DNA from: Cecembia lonarensis LW9
GTDB lineage: Bacteria > Bacteroidota > Bacteroidia > Cytophagales > Cyclobacteriaceae
Direction of reading: 5' to 3'
DNA length: 64,000 bases
NCBI RefSeq assembly: GCF_000298295.1
Contig: NZ_AMGM01000005.1
Location: forward strand, 58,973 to 122,972
Under the pieces are notes generated by a model that was not told the origin of the DNA, made no database searches, and was given only the letters and a program-made list of their open reading frames with translations. A program made the position numbers and the translations under genes. Numbering within the stretch: the stretch's first letter is position 1; each line of letters starts with the position of its first letter. Below, one piece after another: positions 8,356 through 15,179 of the stretch.

Positions 8356-8976
8356 CTAGTGATGATAAATGAATTCATTCAAGGGATTGCCATGAAAATC
8401 CAGCCGTCCTAAGTACTGTGCTTTTTCATTGCAAAGGATTCCTCCGATAAAATCTGGTTCGGTTACCTGAAATGCCGTAGAGTAGGACTTAATGATCTTT
8501 GATGCAGTTACCATTAAATCATGTTCCTGGGGCATAAATAGCACTTGTTTGAAAACCAATTCTTGTCCGAAGGCATCGGAAACCATCAAGACTCCCCCTA
8601 AAGATCTTTGGATTTGTTCTAGCTGAGAGGAAGGTCCCAGTCCAACATATATTTCATGGCTGATGGGAAAAAACTTTGGGTAAAACTCCCTCACAATCGC
8701 CATTAGTTCAATAGCTGCAGTGACAGCAGCTTTGGGGGAGGCATACCATGTTTTCATTCCAAAACTGGTATAATCATACCTTAGAAATGAACCTTTCATC
8801 TGCTGAAAATTGAGGAAATAGGGATTTTCTTCATTTTCATCCACTTCATAGCTAATAGAAATCAAATACTCACCGTTAAATCCTAAAAGTTCTATATACT
8901 TATTATCCGGATCATTATCTGAGATGATCCAGTTTGCACAAATTGCTTGGGGAAAGAATGCTTTATACATAGACAT
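8356..8976 (-). CDS. Conserved-looking hypothetical protein (206 aa) divergent from the XRE regulator
   Basis: I do not recognise this 206-residue protein. It is cytosolic in appearance (no signal or membrane helices), mixed alpha/beta, with aromatic-rich stretches (YLISISYEVDENEENPYFLN, FLRYDYTSFGMKTWYASP), a helix-like SPKAAVTAAIELMAIVREFY and a C-terminus ending YHH. ATG at 8976 (MSMYKAF) is used; a second ATG at 8970 is possible. It is the first gene of a minus-strand operon of three unknown genes and diverges from the XRE gene across an 83-base region that holds a palindromic operator. The arrangement suggests XRE-controlled expression. Confidence 0.65.
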   Translation of the reverse strand: MSMYKAFFPQAICANWIISDNDPDNKYIELLGFNGEYLISISYEVDENEENPYFLNFQQMKGSFLRYDYTSFGMKTWYASPKAAVTAAIELMAIVREFYPKFFPISHEIYVGLGPSSQLEQIQRSLGGVLMVSDAFGQELVFKQVLFMPQEHDLMVTASKIIKSYSTAFQVTEPDFIGGILCNEKAQYLGRLDFHGNPLNEFIYHH

Positions 8977-8977
8977 T

Positions 8978-9050
8978 TTGTTTATTAGGTTAACAAAACC
9001 GACTATCTTAATATAATCAAAAAATTCAAATTGTTTACTATCGTAAACAA
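8978..9050. promoter_or_regulatory. Divergent control region with XRE-type operator palindrome
   Basis: Bases 9031-9038 (TTGTTTAC) and 9043-9050 (GTAAACAA) form a perfect eight-base inverted repeat with a four-base spacer, ending 10 bases before the XRE start codon. A second, imperfect site at 8978-8996 (TTGTTTA...TTAACAA) sits directly on the leader of the divergent 206-residue gene. Such paired dyads are typical operators of restriction-modification controller (C) proteins. I infer autoregulation of the XRE gene plus control of the divergent operon. Confidence 0.65.
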
Positions 9051-9059
9051 AAATATTTT

Positions 9060-9260
9060 ATGGACATTAAAGAAAAGTTTGGCATCAGATTGAGAACCCT
9101 AAGAAAAGAAAAAGGCCTGTCCCAAGAGGAACTGGCCCTAAAATCCGGTCTGAACCGACCTTATATTTCTGCTATTGAAAAGGGAAAGCGAAATGTTTCT
9201 TTGGAGGTGATGGAGAAGTTGGCGGGGGCATTTGGTATACAAATTGGACAGCTTTTATAA
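9060..9260 (+). CDS. XRE-family helix-turn-helix regulator, probable R-M controller (C) protein
   Basis: A 66-residue single-domain DNA-binding protein. The HTH_3/Cro-CI fold fills it: IRLRTLRKEKGLSQEELALK (helices 1-2), SGLNRPYISAIEKGKRNVSL (recognition helix and turn) and LEVMEKLAGAFGIQIGQLL. Size and composition match the C proteins that time restriction gene expression in type II systems. A perfect operator-like palindrome ends ten bases before its ATG and no clear Shine-Dalgarno is present, so its transcript may be leaderless or nearly so, as known for several C genes. It converges with the restriction endonuclease gene, with only 16 bases between the two stops, so it does not simply co-transcribe it; its nearer target may be the divergent three-gene operon. 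Confidence 0.85.
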   Translation: MDIKEKFGIRLRTLRKEKGLSQEELALKSGLNRPYISAIEKGKRNVSLEVMEKLAGAFGIQIGQLL

Positions 9261-9276
9261 GTTTATGTTTTAATAT

Positions 9277-9921
9277 CTACATAACTCTTTTCAAATCATC
9301 TTCTGTTATGATTTGATTACTTTCTATAACCGATACTTTGGGAGACAAAGAAAAACTAAGTGACTTTAATTCATCAATAAACTGATCAAACTTCTCAGAT
9401 GTTGCAACTATAACATCATCTAATCCAAATGTATCACCTTTTATTATTTTTTTTGAAACTTGATCAGCATCTGAATCTGATAAAGTTATAAGAAAACTTT
9501 TTGAAATTCTATGGACATTTTTCAAGGCCATTGCCTCTAAGTCAGCCTGTTTATATCTTTCTCTAAATGATGTTTTTGCACTTAAACAGATAGGGCCATT
9601 TTGTTCGGAATATAAAAGAATATCATAATTTATATTTGGAACAAATGCTACTTTCGCGCTCTTGAATATTGGCAAAATATTTTCTCTTATTAAAATAGTG
9701 CAAATAATGTATTCAAACATGCTCCCATTAATACCTCTTCTAGTTTGTTCGTTTGGAATTTTTGTTGTTCTTACTTTCAAATATTGATTCCAATATATTT
9801 TTACATAATCAGATGGTGATTTATACTTAATTTCCAAAAATGAAGGAAACAATTCTTCAAAAATTGTTGAAGCCTGTCCATCCTCGCCAATCACTATATT
9901 TAAATCCCTTAGAATCCCCAT
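9277..9921 (-). CDS. Type II restriction endonuclease, PD-(D/E)XK fold, Ecl18kI/NgoMIV-type active site
   Basis: A 214-residue protein directly downstream of a cytosine methylase (one base between genes), so almost certainly its restriction partner. The active site can be read as Asp100 in PNINYDILLY, Ser114-Ala115-Lys116 in ICLSAKTS and Glu129 in KQADLEA, spaced K-x12-E. This is the permuted (P)D...(S/V)xK-x12-E arrangement known for EcoRII-C, Ecl18kI, PspGI, NgoMIV and Cfr10I. These enzymes cut CC(N/W)GG or RCCGGY-like sites. Together with the Dcm-like methylase and a Vsr-like gene nearby, recognition of a CCNGG/CCWGG-type sequence is my inference, not shown. At 214 residues it is shorter than Ecl18kI or PspGI. 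Confidence 0.8.
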   Translation of the reverse strand: MGILRDLNIVIGEDGQASTIFEELFPSFLEIKYKSPSDYVKIYWNQYLKVRTTKIPNEQTRRGINGSMFEYIICTILIRENILPIFKSAKVAFVPNINYDILLYSEQNGPICLSAKTSFRERYKQADLEAMALKNVHRISKSFLITLSDSDADQVSKKIIKGDTFGLDDVIVATSEKFDQFIDELKSLSFSLSPKVSVIESNQIITEDDLKRVM

Positions 9922-9922
9922 A

Positions 9923-11179
9923 TTATTTCAATATTTTATTACAAATTTGTTCTGCAGTTGCTCTAATTGCTGGCACTGCCACAGAATTACCTAATTGTTT
10001 GTATTTTGAAGCATCTGCCACTGGAAAAACAAAATCATCAGGAAAACCTTGAAGCCTGGCCCATTCCCTTGGAGTCATTTTCCTAATTCCTTCCGTATTA
10101 ACTTCTCCTCTTATATGCGTAATTGGGGTAAAATCTTCAAGTCTATAATCCCTGACCAAATTCCGTTCCCTACCCATACCTCCACAAACTACAGCATTTG
10201 CAATACCATCATCGGGAATAATCTCGTAACCGAAACCATTTCCCTTACTTTCATGTCTTTTTTTATGCTCTTTTAATGTTTTTAGGTACTGAGTAGATAA
10301 ATAATATTTTACAGAAACAGATTCACGTTCCTTTACATCTTCAAATGCAATTACCTCCTCTAAAGGTTCTGGATATGAAAAATCTGTAATTCCGAGATCT
10401 TTTCTGAAACCCACAATAAATATTCTTTCACGATTTTGAGGTACACCGAAATCCTTGGCATTAATAACTTTAGGCTCTGGCACAAAATAGCCCAAATCTT
10501 CTCTCAACACATTAAGAATAGTTGCCAAAGTTCTACCTCTATCATGATTAACCAATCCTTTTACATTTTCTAAGAAAAAGGCTTTTGGTTTTTTCCTTCT
10601 AATAATCTCAGCAACATCAAAAAACAATGTGCCTCTGGTATCTTCAAACCCACCTCTTCTTCCTGCAATAGAAAAAGCCTGACAAGGGAACCCTGCACAC
10701 AAGACGTCAAATCCGTCAGGAATAAATTGCTTTGTTTCCTCTTTTGTAATATCTCCAAAAGGCACCTCTCCAAAATTTGCAAAATAGGTTTTCTTGGCCT
10801 GTTCATCCCACTCACTTGAGAAGACGCATTTCCCCCCAAGAGATTGCATTGCCAATCTAAATCCTCCAATGCCAGCAAAAAGATCAATAAATTTAAAGCT
10901 GGGTTTACCTATTGGCTCGGCAAATGGAGCTTGATTTTGAAATAATGAATACTGAATTGCATCCTCAGAAACTTCTATAGAGCTAGAATCTTCACAGTCG
11001 CTAAACTCTTTATAAAACTTAATTGCCGCATTTTTAAAAAATGGCTTTTCTGAACTTTCGGATTGCATGTAATGCGTAATTGCTGCTCTGCCAAACTCCA
11101 CAGATTCAGAATTTAATTGCTTCACTTTTTTACCAAAAACTTCATCAATTGAACTCAAGTTCTTCTCCTTCAATTCCAT
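9923..11179 (-). CDS. DNA (cytosine-5-)-methyltransferase of the type II R-M system
   Basis: Adds a methyl group to C5 of cytosine in the recognition site, protecting host DNA. All main C5-MTase motifs are visible in this 418-residue protein: motif I DLFAGIGGF at about residues 99-107; motif IV GFPCQ with catalytic Cys166; motif VI ENV at 204-206; motif VIII QNRERIFIVG; a target-recognition region including KGNGFGYEI and GGMGRERNLV; motif IX RKMTPREWARLQGFPD; and motif X GNSVAVPA. About 95 residues precede motif I, as in Dcm/M.EcoRII-like enzymes, which suggests a CCNGG-type target. It is transcribed just ahead of the endonuclease gene. Confidence 0.95.
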   Translation of the reverse strand: MELKEKNLSSIDEVFGKKVKQLNSESVEFGRAAITHYMQSESSEKPFFKNAAIKFYKEFSDCEDSSSIEVSEDAIQYSLFQNQAPFAEPIGKPSFKFIDLFAGIGGFRLAMQSLGGKCVFSSEWDEQAKKTYFANFGEVPFGDITKEETKQFIPDGFDVLCAGFPCQAFSIAGRRGGFEDTRGTLFFDVAEIIRRKKPKAFFLENVKGLVNHDRGRTLATILNVLREDLGYFVPEPKVINAKDFGVPQNRERIFIVGFRKDLGITDFSYPEPLEEVIAFEDVKERESVSVKYYLSTQYLKTLKEHKKRHESKGNGFGYEIIPDDGIANAVVCGGMGRERNLVRDYRLEDFTPITHIRGEVNTEGIRKMTPREWARLQGFPDDFVFPVADASKYKQLGNSVAVPAIRATAEQICNKILK

Positions 11180-11369
11180 AGCAATTATTAATTATTTGAT
11201 AGATATAAAATTAATACCACAACTTTTAAAGATTTGTAATTTACATCAAAATTCATGTTGACTATAACCTACAAAAACAAAAATCAAAAGTTATTTTCAG
11301 TTATTCAAACTTGAGACAGTAATTGTCTGAAAGATGTTTTGCAAATAAGGAGAATGAACAAACCAATAA

Positions 11370-11768
11370 TCAATCTCCAATCGACAGTAAATAAGCCGTA
11401 AATCCTATCAGCATCGCCACTGCGTACACTGCTCCGATGGCCAGACCGGTCCTGCCCATATTGACTTTTTTGACTTCAATCTTCCCAATATCTTCCAGCC
11501 TGAACGACTTCAGATCAGATTTTCTCCCCCCAGCCTGAAAACCCCTTAAAATCCCATCCTCCACAATCACAAACTCCAAATCCGTGGCCCTGCCGCTTAT
11601 TTTTTCATAGACCTTGATCACATCACCCCGTTTTAACTTTTCAACCTGTTCAGAAAGTGGGACATCAGCAGCCCTTGGTTCCACCCGATCCAGGTCTTTA
11701 TAAGTTTTACATGAATTGCCCATGATCATAAGGAAGAGCAGAAATCCAATCAAACGGAAATTTTCCAT
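11370..11768 (-). CDS. Small lipoprotein with C-terminal membrane helix (intact paralogue)
   Basis: 132 residues of unknown function. The signal peptide has a lipobox (LMIMGNSC) followed by KTYKDLDRVEPR. The middle is a beta-rich SH3-like stretch (LKRGDVIKVYEKISGRATD, LEFVIVEDGILRGFQ). One membrane helix closes the protein (GLAIGAVYAVAMLIGFTAYL). It resembles bacterial lipoproteins that adapt a small beta domain to the membrane. A frameshifted copy of exactly the same nucleotide length lies at 13063-13461, with upstream sequence that is also similar, so one gene arose from the other by segmental duplication. Confidence 0.7.
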   Translation of the reverse strand: MENFRLIGFLLFLMIMGNSCKTYKDLDRVEPRAADVPLSEQVEKLKRGDVIKVYEKISGRATDLEFVIVEDGILRGFQAGGRKSDLKSFRLEDIGKIEVKKVNMGRTGLAIGAVYAVAMLIGFTAYLLSIGD

Positions 11769-11880
11769 AAAGTGCAGGGCTGAAGGTTAAAAATAAAAAT
11801 ATACTATTCCGGTCAATTTCGAATCAAGCTAAAGGAAAATATTGGATCAGCCACCAAGGCACGAAAATGAATTGTGGATA

Positions 11881-11990
11881 ACTGAGCATCCAGAGGGAAA
11901 AAACATTGCGCTTCTTGCGGTTAAAAAATGGGGCCTGCAAAGACGTAACGAAATCTCCAATCCTCTATTGTTTACTATTGTTCCTTTCCC
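11881..11990. repeat. Copy A of the TGCGGTTAAAAA intergenic repeat
   Basis: Contains GATAACTGAGCATCC-like text followed by CATTGCGCTTCTTGCGG, TTAAAAAATGG, and then TCTCCAATCCTCTATTGTTT. Related copies occur near 12885-13000, 13610-13700, 13775-13797 and 15135-15183. It lies in the 285-base gap between two lipoprotein genes. Confidence 0.5.
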
Positions 11991-12053
11991 CGCTTAAGGC
12001 CTTGCTATCATCCCAATAAAACACTAAATTTCAGTCAGTTAAAACCCCATCCT

Positions 12054-12518
12054 ATGAAAAGGTTACTGGCAATAGTCATGATGCTCGCGTTCAGCTGCTC
12101 TGAAAAAGAAGAGATGCCGAATTCCAAGCTATGGGGTGAATGGGAAGCTGCCTACTTTGCTGAGGATCTTGGCTTTGAATCTGTCAACAGGTATATTTTT
12201 CTCCCTGACGGGACCTATTTCTACGAATGGGGATACCGGCTTTTAGGGGAAACTGACATGACAGGTTACCATAACGTTTGGACTGGCAGTTACCTGACTG
12301 CTGGAGACCAACTTACCTTACAGACCCTCCGGGTTTTTACTCCCCCTAGCCATGTGACCCGCCCTCCCTTTGTGCCCAAAGACCAAATGGAAGAAAAACC
12401 GGTTTCCCCAGCTGAAACCAACAGGTTCCAATTCCAAATTAGTGCTAACCGCGCTACACTCACCGTCCGCTCCCCACAAATGGGTATGGAAGGAGCTATT
12501 TTTCTTAGGGTGGATTAA
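12054..12518 (+). CDS. Lipocalin-like small lipoprotein of unknown function
   Basis: 154 residues with a short lipoprotein signal (LLAIVMMLAFSC, Cys15). The rest looks like a lipocalin-type beta sandwich: an early KLWGEWEAAYF strand, RYIFLPDGTYFYEWGYRL, a WTGSYLTAGDQLTLQTL strand and a final beta strand AIFLRVD before TAA. No enzyme motif is seen. The sequence after the stop stays open in the same frame to 12800 and encodes part of a different lipoprotein (see the next entry), so the genes may have been brought together by deletion. Function unknown. Confidence 0.65.
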   Translation: MKRLLAIVMMLAFSCSEKEEMPNSKLWGEWEAAYFAEDLGFESVNRYIFLPDGTYFYEWGYRLLGETDMTGYHNVWTGSYLTAGDQLTLQTLRVFTPPSHVTRPPFVPKDQMEEKPVSPAETNRFQFQISANRATLTVRSPQMGMEGAIFLRVD

Positions 12519-12542
12519 AAAAATCAGATACCCCTCATTTCT

Positions 12543-12800
12543 AAAAAACCGGAAAGTACTTTTGGGTATTCCTTTAAGAGAAACGGCAAAATGGTCAACC
12601 GCACCAATGCCGGATGGTGTGCTACCCCTCCAGTCGTGATGGCCGATTACGATGGCAAATGGAAACTGAAGGGGGAAGTATTGAAATTAGAGATGCGTTT
12701 TTGGGGAGGGACCATTTTTGAAGAATGGAAAGTCATCGGTTCAGACCCGCAGACCGTCACCATTGAGAGGCTGAAGTCTGAGGTTAAATTTGATGCCTAA
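12543..12800 (+). pseudogene. C-terminal remnant of another lipocalin-like lipoprotein gene
   Basis: In frame with, but after the stop of, the 154-residue gene, the DNA encodes KKPESTFGYSFKRNGKMVN and then RTNAGWCATPPVVMADYDGK, WKLKGEVLKLEMRFWGGTIF and EEWKVIGSDPQTVTIERL before a stop. This resembles the C-terminal half of small Bacteroidota lipoproteins with a YSFKxNGK...GWCxTPP...GxWKL...WGG pattern, as I recall them. No start codon or signal peptide precedes it. An internal ATG at 12591 would give only 69 residues without export signal. I read it as a gene remnant. Confidence 0.5.
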
Positions 12801-12825
12801 ACTTAGCTTTTTATCCAATCAAAAA

Positions 12826-13019
12826 ATAGCCACAAAGACGCTAACCTACCTTTGGCAGACATGGGCACGAGGTCCATTGTTGATAACTGAGCGTTCTCTG
12901 CGGAAAAAACAAATGGTTCACGCTAGGACGCAAAGGCGCAAGGAATTCTCCAATCCTCTTTTGTTTTCTTTTGTTTTCTTTTGTCCCTATTGTGGTTCAT
13001 TATAAACCCGTAGTTTGCC
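12826..13019. repeat. Copy B of the intergenic repeat
   Basis: Begins AATAGCCACAAAGACGCTAA and CCTACCTTTGGCA, continues through TTCACGCTAGGACGCAAAGG and ends in tandem TTTTGTTTTC units and TGTGGTTCATTATAAA. The same order of words occurs at 13540-13740 (copy C). It lies between the lipoprotein remnant and the frameshifted lipoprotein gene. Confidence 0.55.
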
Positions 13020-13062
13020 TTCACGAAATAGCAAATTTCAAGACACAGCTCCTTAAGGATAC

Positions 13063-13461
13063 TTAGGAAATACCCTGGGAGAGAAAAGAAGCCAATAAAA
13101 TAACCATGCCCAAGGCGGCCACACCTAAAGTTATTGCCAAAGCTCTCCTAGGATTAAATTTTTTTGACTTCAATCCTGGCAATGTCCTCCAGTTTAACTG
13201 AAGTCAAATCAGATTTGCTCCCCTTGGCTTGGAATCCTCTTAAAATCCCATCCTCTACGGTTACATACTCCAAATCTGTGACCCTGCCACTTGTTTTTCA
13301 TGGATCTTAATGACATCCCCAAGCTTTAATTTTTGAACTTGCTCGGCAATAGAAGCGGAATTGGATCTGGGTTCTACACGCTCTAAACTCTTATACGTTT
13401 TACAGGAATTACCCATCATCAAAATGAAGAGCAGGACTCCAATCAGGCGGAAATTTTTCAT
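13063..13461 (-). pseudogene. Frameshifted duplicate of the 132-residue lipoprotein gene
   Basis: Starting at ATG 13461, the minus strand encodes MKNFRLIGVLLFILMMGNSC then KTYKSLERVEPR, clearly paralogous to 11370-11768. After GDVIKIHEK one base is missing (AAACAAGT against AAAATAAGC in the paralogue), so the frame runs into a stop. The homologous frame continues SGRVTDLEYVTVEDGILRGF and LEDIARIEVKK. A second shift, an extra A in a run of A near 13160, then moves the frame so that the membrane helix ALAITLGVAALGMVILLASF follows, with the stop at 13063-13065. The two shifts cancel: both copies are 399 bases long. Confidence 0.8.
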
Positions 13462-13539
13462 GTGCTGGTAGGGTGAGTGATTTATATGAAAATACGCTTT
13501 TCCCGGCAATTTCAAATCAAGCTGAAAATAAATTCTATA

Positions 13540-13760
13540 CGGGCCGAAAAGACCCTAACCTGCCTTTGGCAATCAGGCGACACTAATAAATATCTTGAAA
13601 AACCATAACGTATATTGCGGTTAAAAAATGGTTCATGCTAGGACGCAAATGCGCAAAGAATTCTTCAATCCTCTTTTGTTTTCTTTTGTATCTTTTGTGG
13701 TTCATTATAAATCCGTTTTGAGCCTTCCCGAATAAGCAAATTTCGAAAAGACTATTTGCA
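13540..13760. repeat. Copy C of the intergenic repeat
   Basis: Shares AAGACCCTAACCTGCCTTTG, TTGCGGTTAAAAAATGGTTC, ATGCTAGGACGCAAATGCG, TCTTCAATCCTCTTTTGTTT and TGTGGTTCATTATAAATCC with copy B, in the same order. A further short copy (ATTGCGTTGTCTGCGGTTAA) is at about 13774-13793. It lies upstream of the frameshifted lipoprotein. Confidence 0.55.
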
Positions 13761-13980
13761 CCTTGCGAAAACCATTGCGTTGTCTGCGGTTAAAAAGTGA
13801 GTAGTCACCACAATATCCCCATTCATCCAATTAATCCGTGGTTAAAACCAATTATCTAAGTCTTCAGGTTGTCAACCTGCTAACAGCGGATTTAATATCC
13901 ACCGCATCACTTCTACCAATGAAAGATGGAGGGACCGTCACCCTGAGATTTTAAAATTTTTCATTTACAGATAATAAATT

Positions 13981-14240
13981 GACAAAAGGTTTCACGCAGC
14001 GGGCGCCGCGAAGTCGCCGCGATCGCCGCGAGAAATAGCTATTTGTCATTGGTACGTAAGAAGGGTCTCTGTTTTATGGGAGATTCCCCGTAATACTACG
14101 GGGACTCCGCAGGCTTGTCTGCAACAGGCAGGCTCCGTCTACCATTGACAGATAGGAGTAAGCGTCATCCTGATCCCAATGGCTTGGGAGAAGGGTCTCC
14201 TAAAGCAAAAGAGATCCTTCTCCGAATTGGGAAAGTGACC
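13981..14240. repeat. Structured non-coding repeat element with hairpins
   Basis: This non-coding stretch differs from its AT-rich surroundings. It has a GC-rich block (GGGCGCCGCGAAGTCGCCGC, about 14000-14025), a perfect hairpin CCCCGTA-ATAC-TACGGGG at 14086-14103, a CAGGCTTGTCTGCAACAGGC imperfect dyad, and two spaced copies of GAAGGGTCTC (about 14060-14069 and 14190-14199). The composition and self-complementarity resemble dispersed intergenic elements of Bacteroidota. A 65-residue open frame within it (14115-14312) is not credible as a gene. Confidence 0.5.
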
Positions 14241-14619
14241 ACAAAACAACTTACCCCATTTATCAGAGATAGTTTGGCGATACCAAGTCTTTTTTTAAAA
14301 TCAGGCGGTTGATACAGGGGAAGCTATGTGTGCTATCTTCTCCTATGTGGTTAAAAAAAATCTGCCACAAATGTCCCTCTGCGGTAGAGAGGGATGAAGC
14401 TTCAATGATTGTCATTTCTTTTTCTGAACATTTTCCTAAATGTTGAATTCTCAGCATGACGGTACGGAATGTCATTGCCTTTCTGTAAATGCCAGATTCT
14501 AGAATCTTGAAATAGCAAATCTCAGCAAGCTTGTATTAAAAAAATTTATAGTTTTAATAAAACCAACTAAATCAGCTGCACGTTCAAATAACTATCATTA
14601 AGCTAAACCCTCTTTTACT
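14241..14619. other. Gene-free stretch
   Basis: Apart from the tail of the repeat element I see no gene, RNA or convincing terminator. The last 100 bases are AT-rich and probably contain the promoter of the lipoprotein gene starting at 14620. No exact TAnnTTTG box was found. Confidence 0.4.
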
Positions 14620-15123
14620 ATGAAAAAGGCTTTACTGTATTCCCTCCTGTTCCTCATTTTTTTCTCTTGTGTAGAATCAGAGGAAGTCATCATTCCAAAA
14701 GAACTCGCGGGAAAATGGGTGACGGAATTGAATCTTGAGGAAGATACCTGGGAAATATTCCTTGAGTTCAAAACCAACGGTAGTTATGAAGGTTTTACTG
14801 TTAGAAACATTCAAAATGACAGCCTGCAACCTGGAATTCTTGCTTTTTCCAAAGGGAGATTTTCCAAAAGAGAGGGCAACTTGATTTTGTCTTCGATCAG
14901 GACTTTTTATGCAGAAGATAAATCAAATCCTCCCAGCGAAATTGGCTTATTGAAAGAACAGGTGGAATGGCTGATCCCTGATGAAGTGGCTGAATTTTCC
15001 CTCCACGAAAATGACCAAATCCTGATACTCACATTTCTTGGATGTAATGATGTGCAGATTCCAAGAAATTCTGCAAACTGTGCCCCTCCTACTCCCGTGA
15101 CCTATACAAGGGTGGTCGAATAA
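14620..15123 (+). CDS. Lipoprotein of unknown function (167 aa)
   Basis: Export signal with lipobox (LLFLIFFSC, Cys17) followed by VESEEVIIPKELAGKWVTEL. It then has a lipocalin-like beta pattern (IFLEFKTNGSYEGFTVRNI, KGRFSKREGNLILSSIRTFY, AEFSLHENDQILILTF) and ends CAPPTPVTYTRVVE. Cys residues near the C-terminus (GCNDVQ, NSANCAPP) could form a disulfide. No enzyme motif is seen. It resembles the protein at 12054 only in general fold. It converges with the DUF4221 gene. Function unknown. Confidence 0.65.
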   Translation: MKKALLYSLLFLIFFSCVESEEVIIPKELAGKWVTELNLEEDTWEIFLEFKTNGSYEGFTVRNIQNDSLQPGILAFSKGRFSKREGNLILSSIRTFYAEDKSNPPSEIGLLKEQVEWLIPDEVAEFSLHENDQILILTFLGCNDVQIPRNSANCAPPTPVTYTRVVE

Positions 15124-15179
15124 CAGAACTATTGTGGATGACTGAACGTCCTTGGGGAAAATCTTGCGCTTCTTGCGGT

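Noticed and set aside
13063..13461. Programmed frameshifting to produce the lipoprotein copy
   Set aside because: Two shifts of opposite sign would be needed and no slippery site plus pseudoknot is evident at the first; decay is simpler.
14115..14312. 65-codon open frame
   Set aside because: It falls across the structured repeat element, has no ribosome site or homologous look, and its composition follows the repeat.
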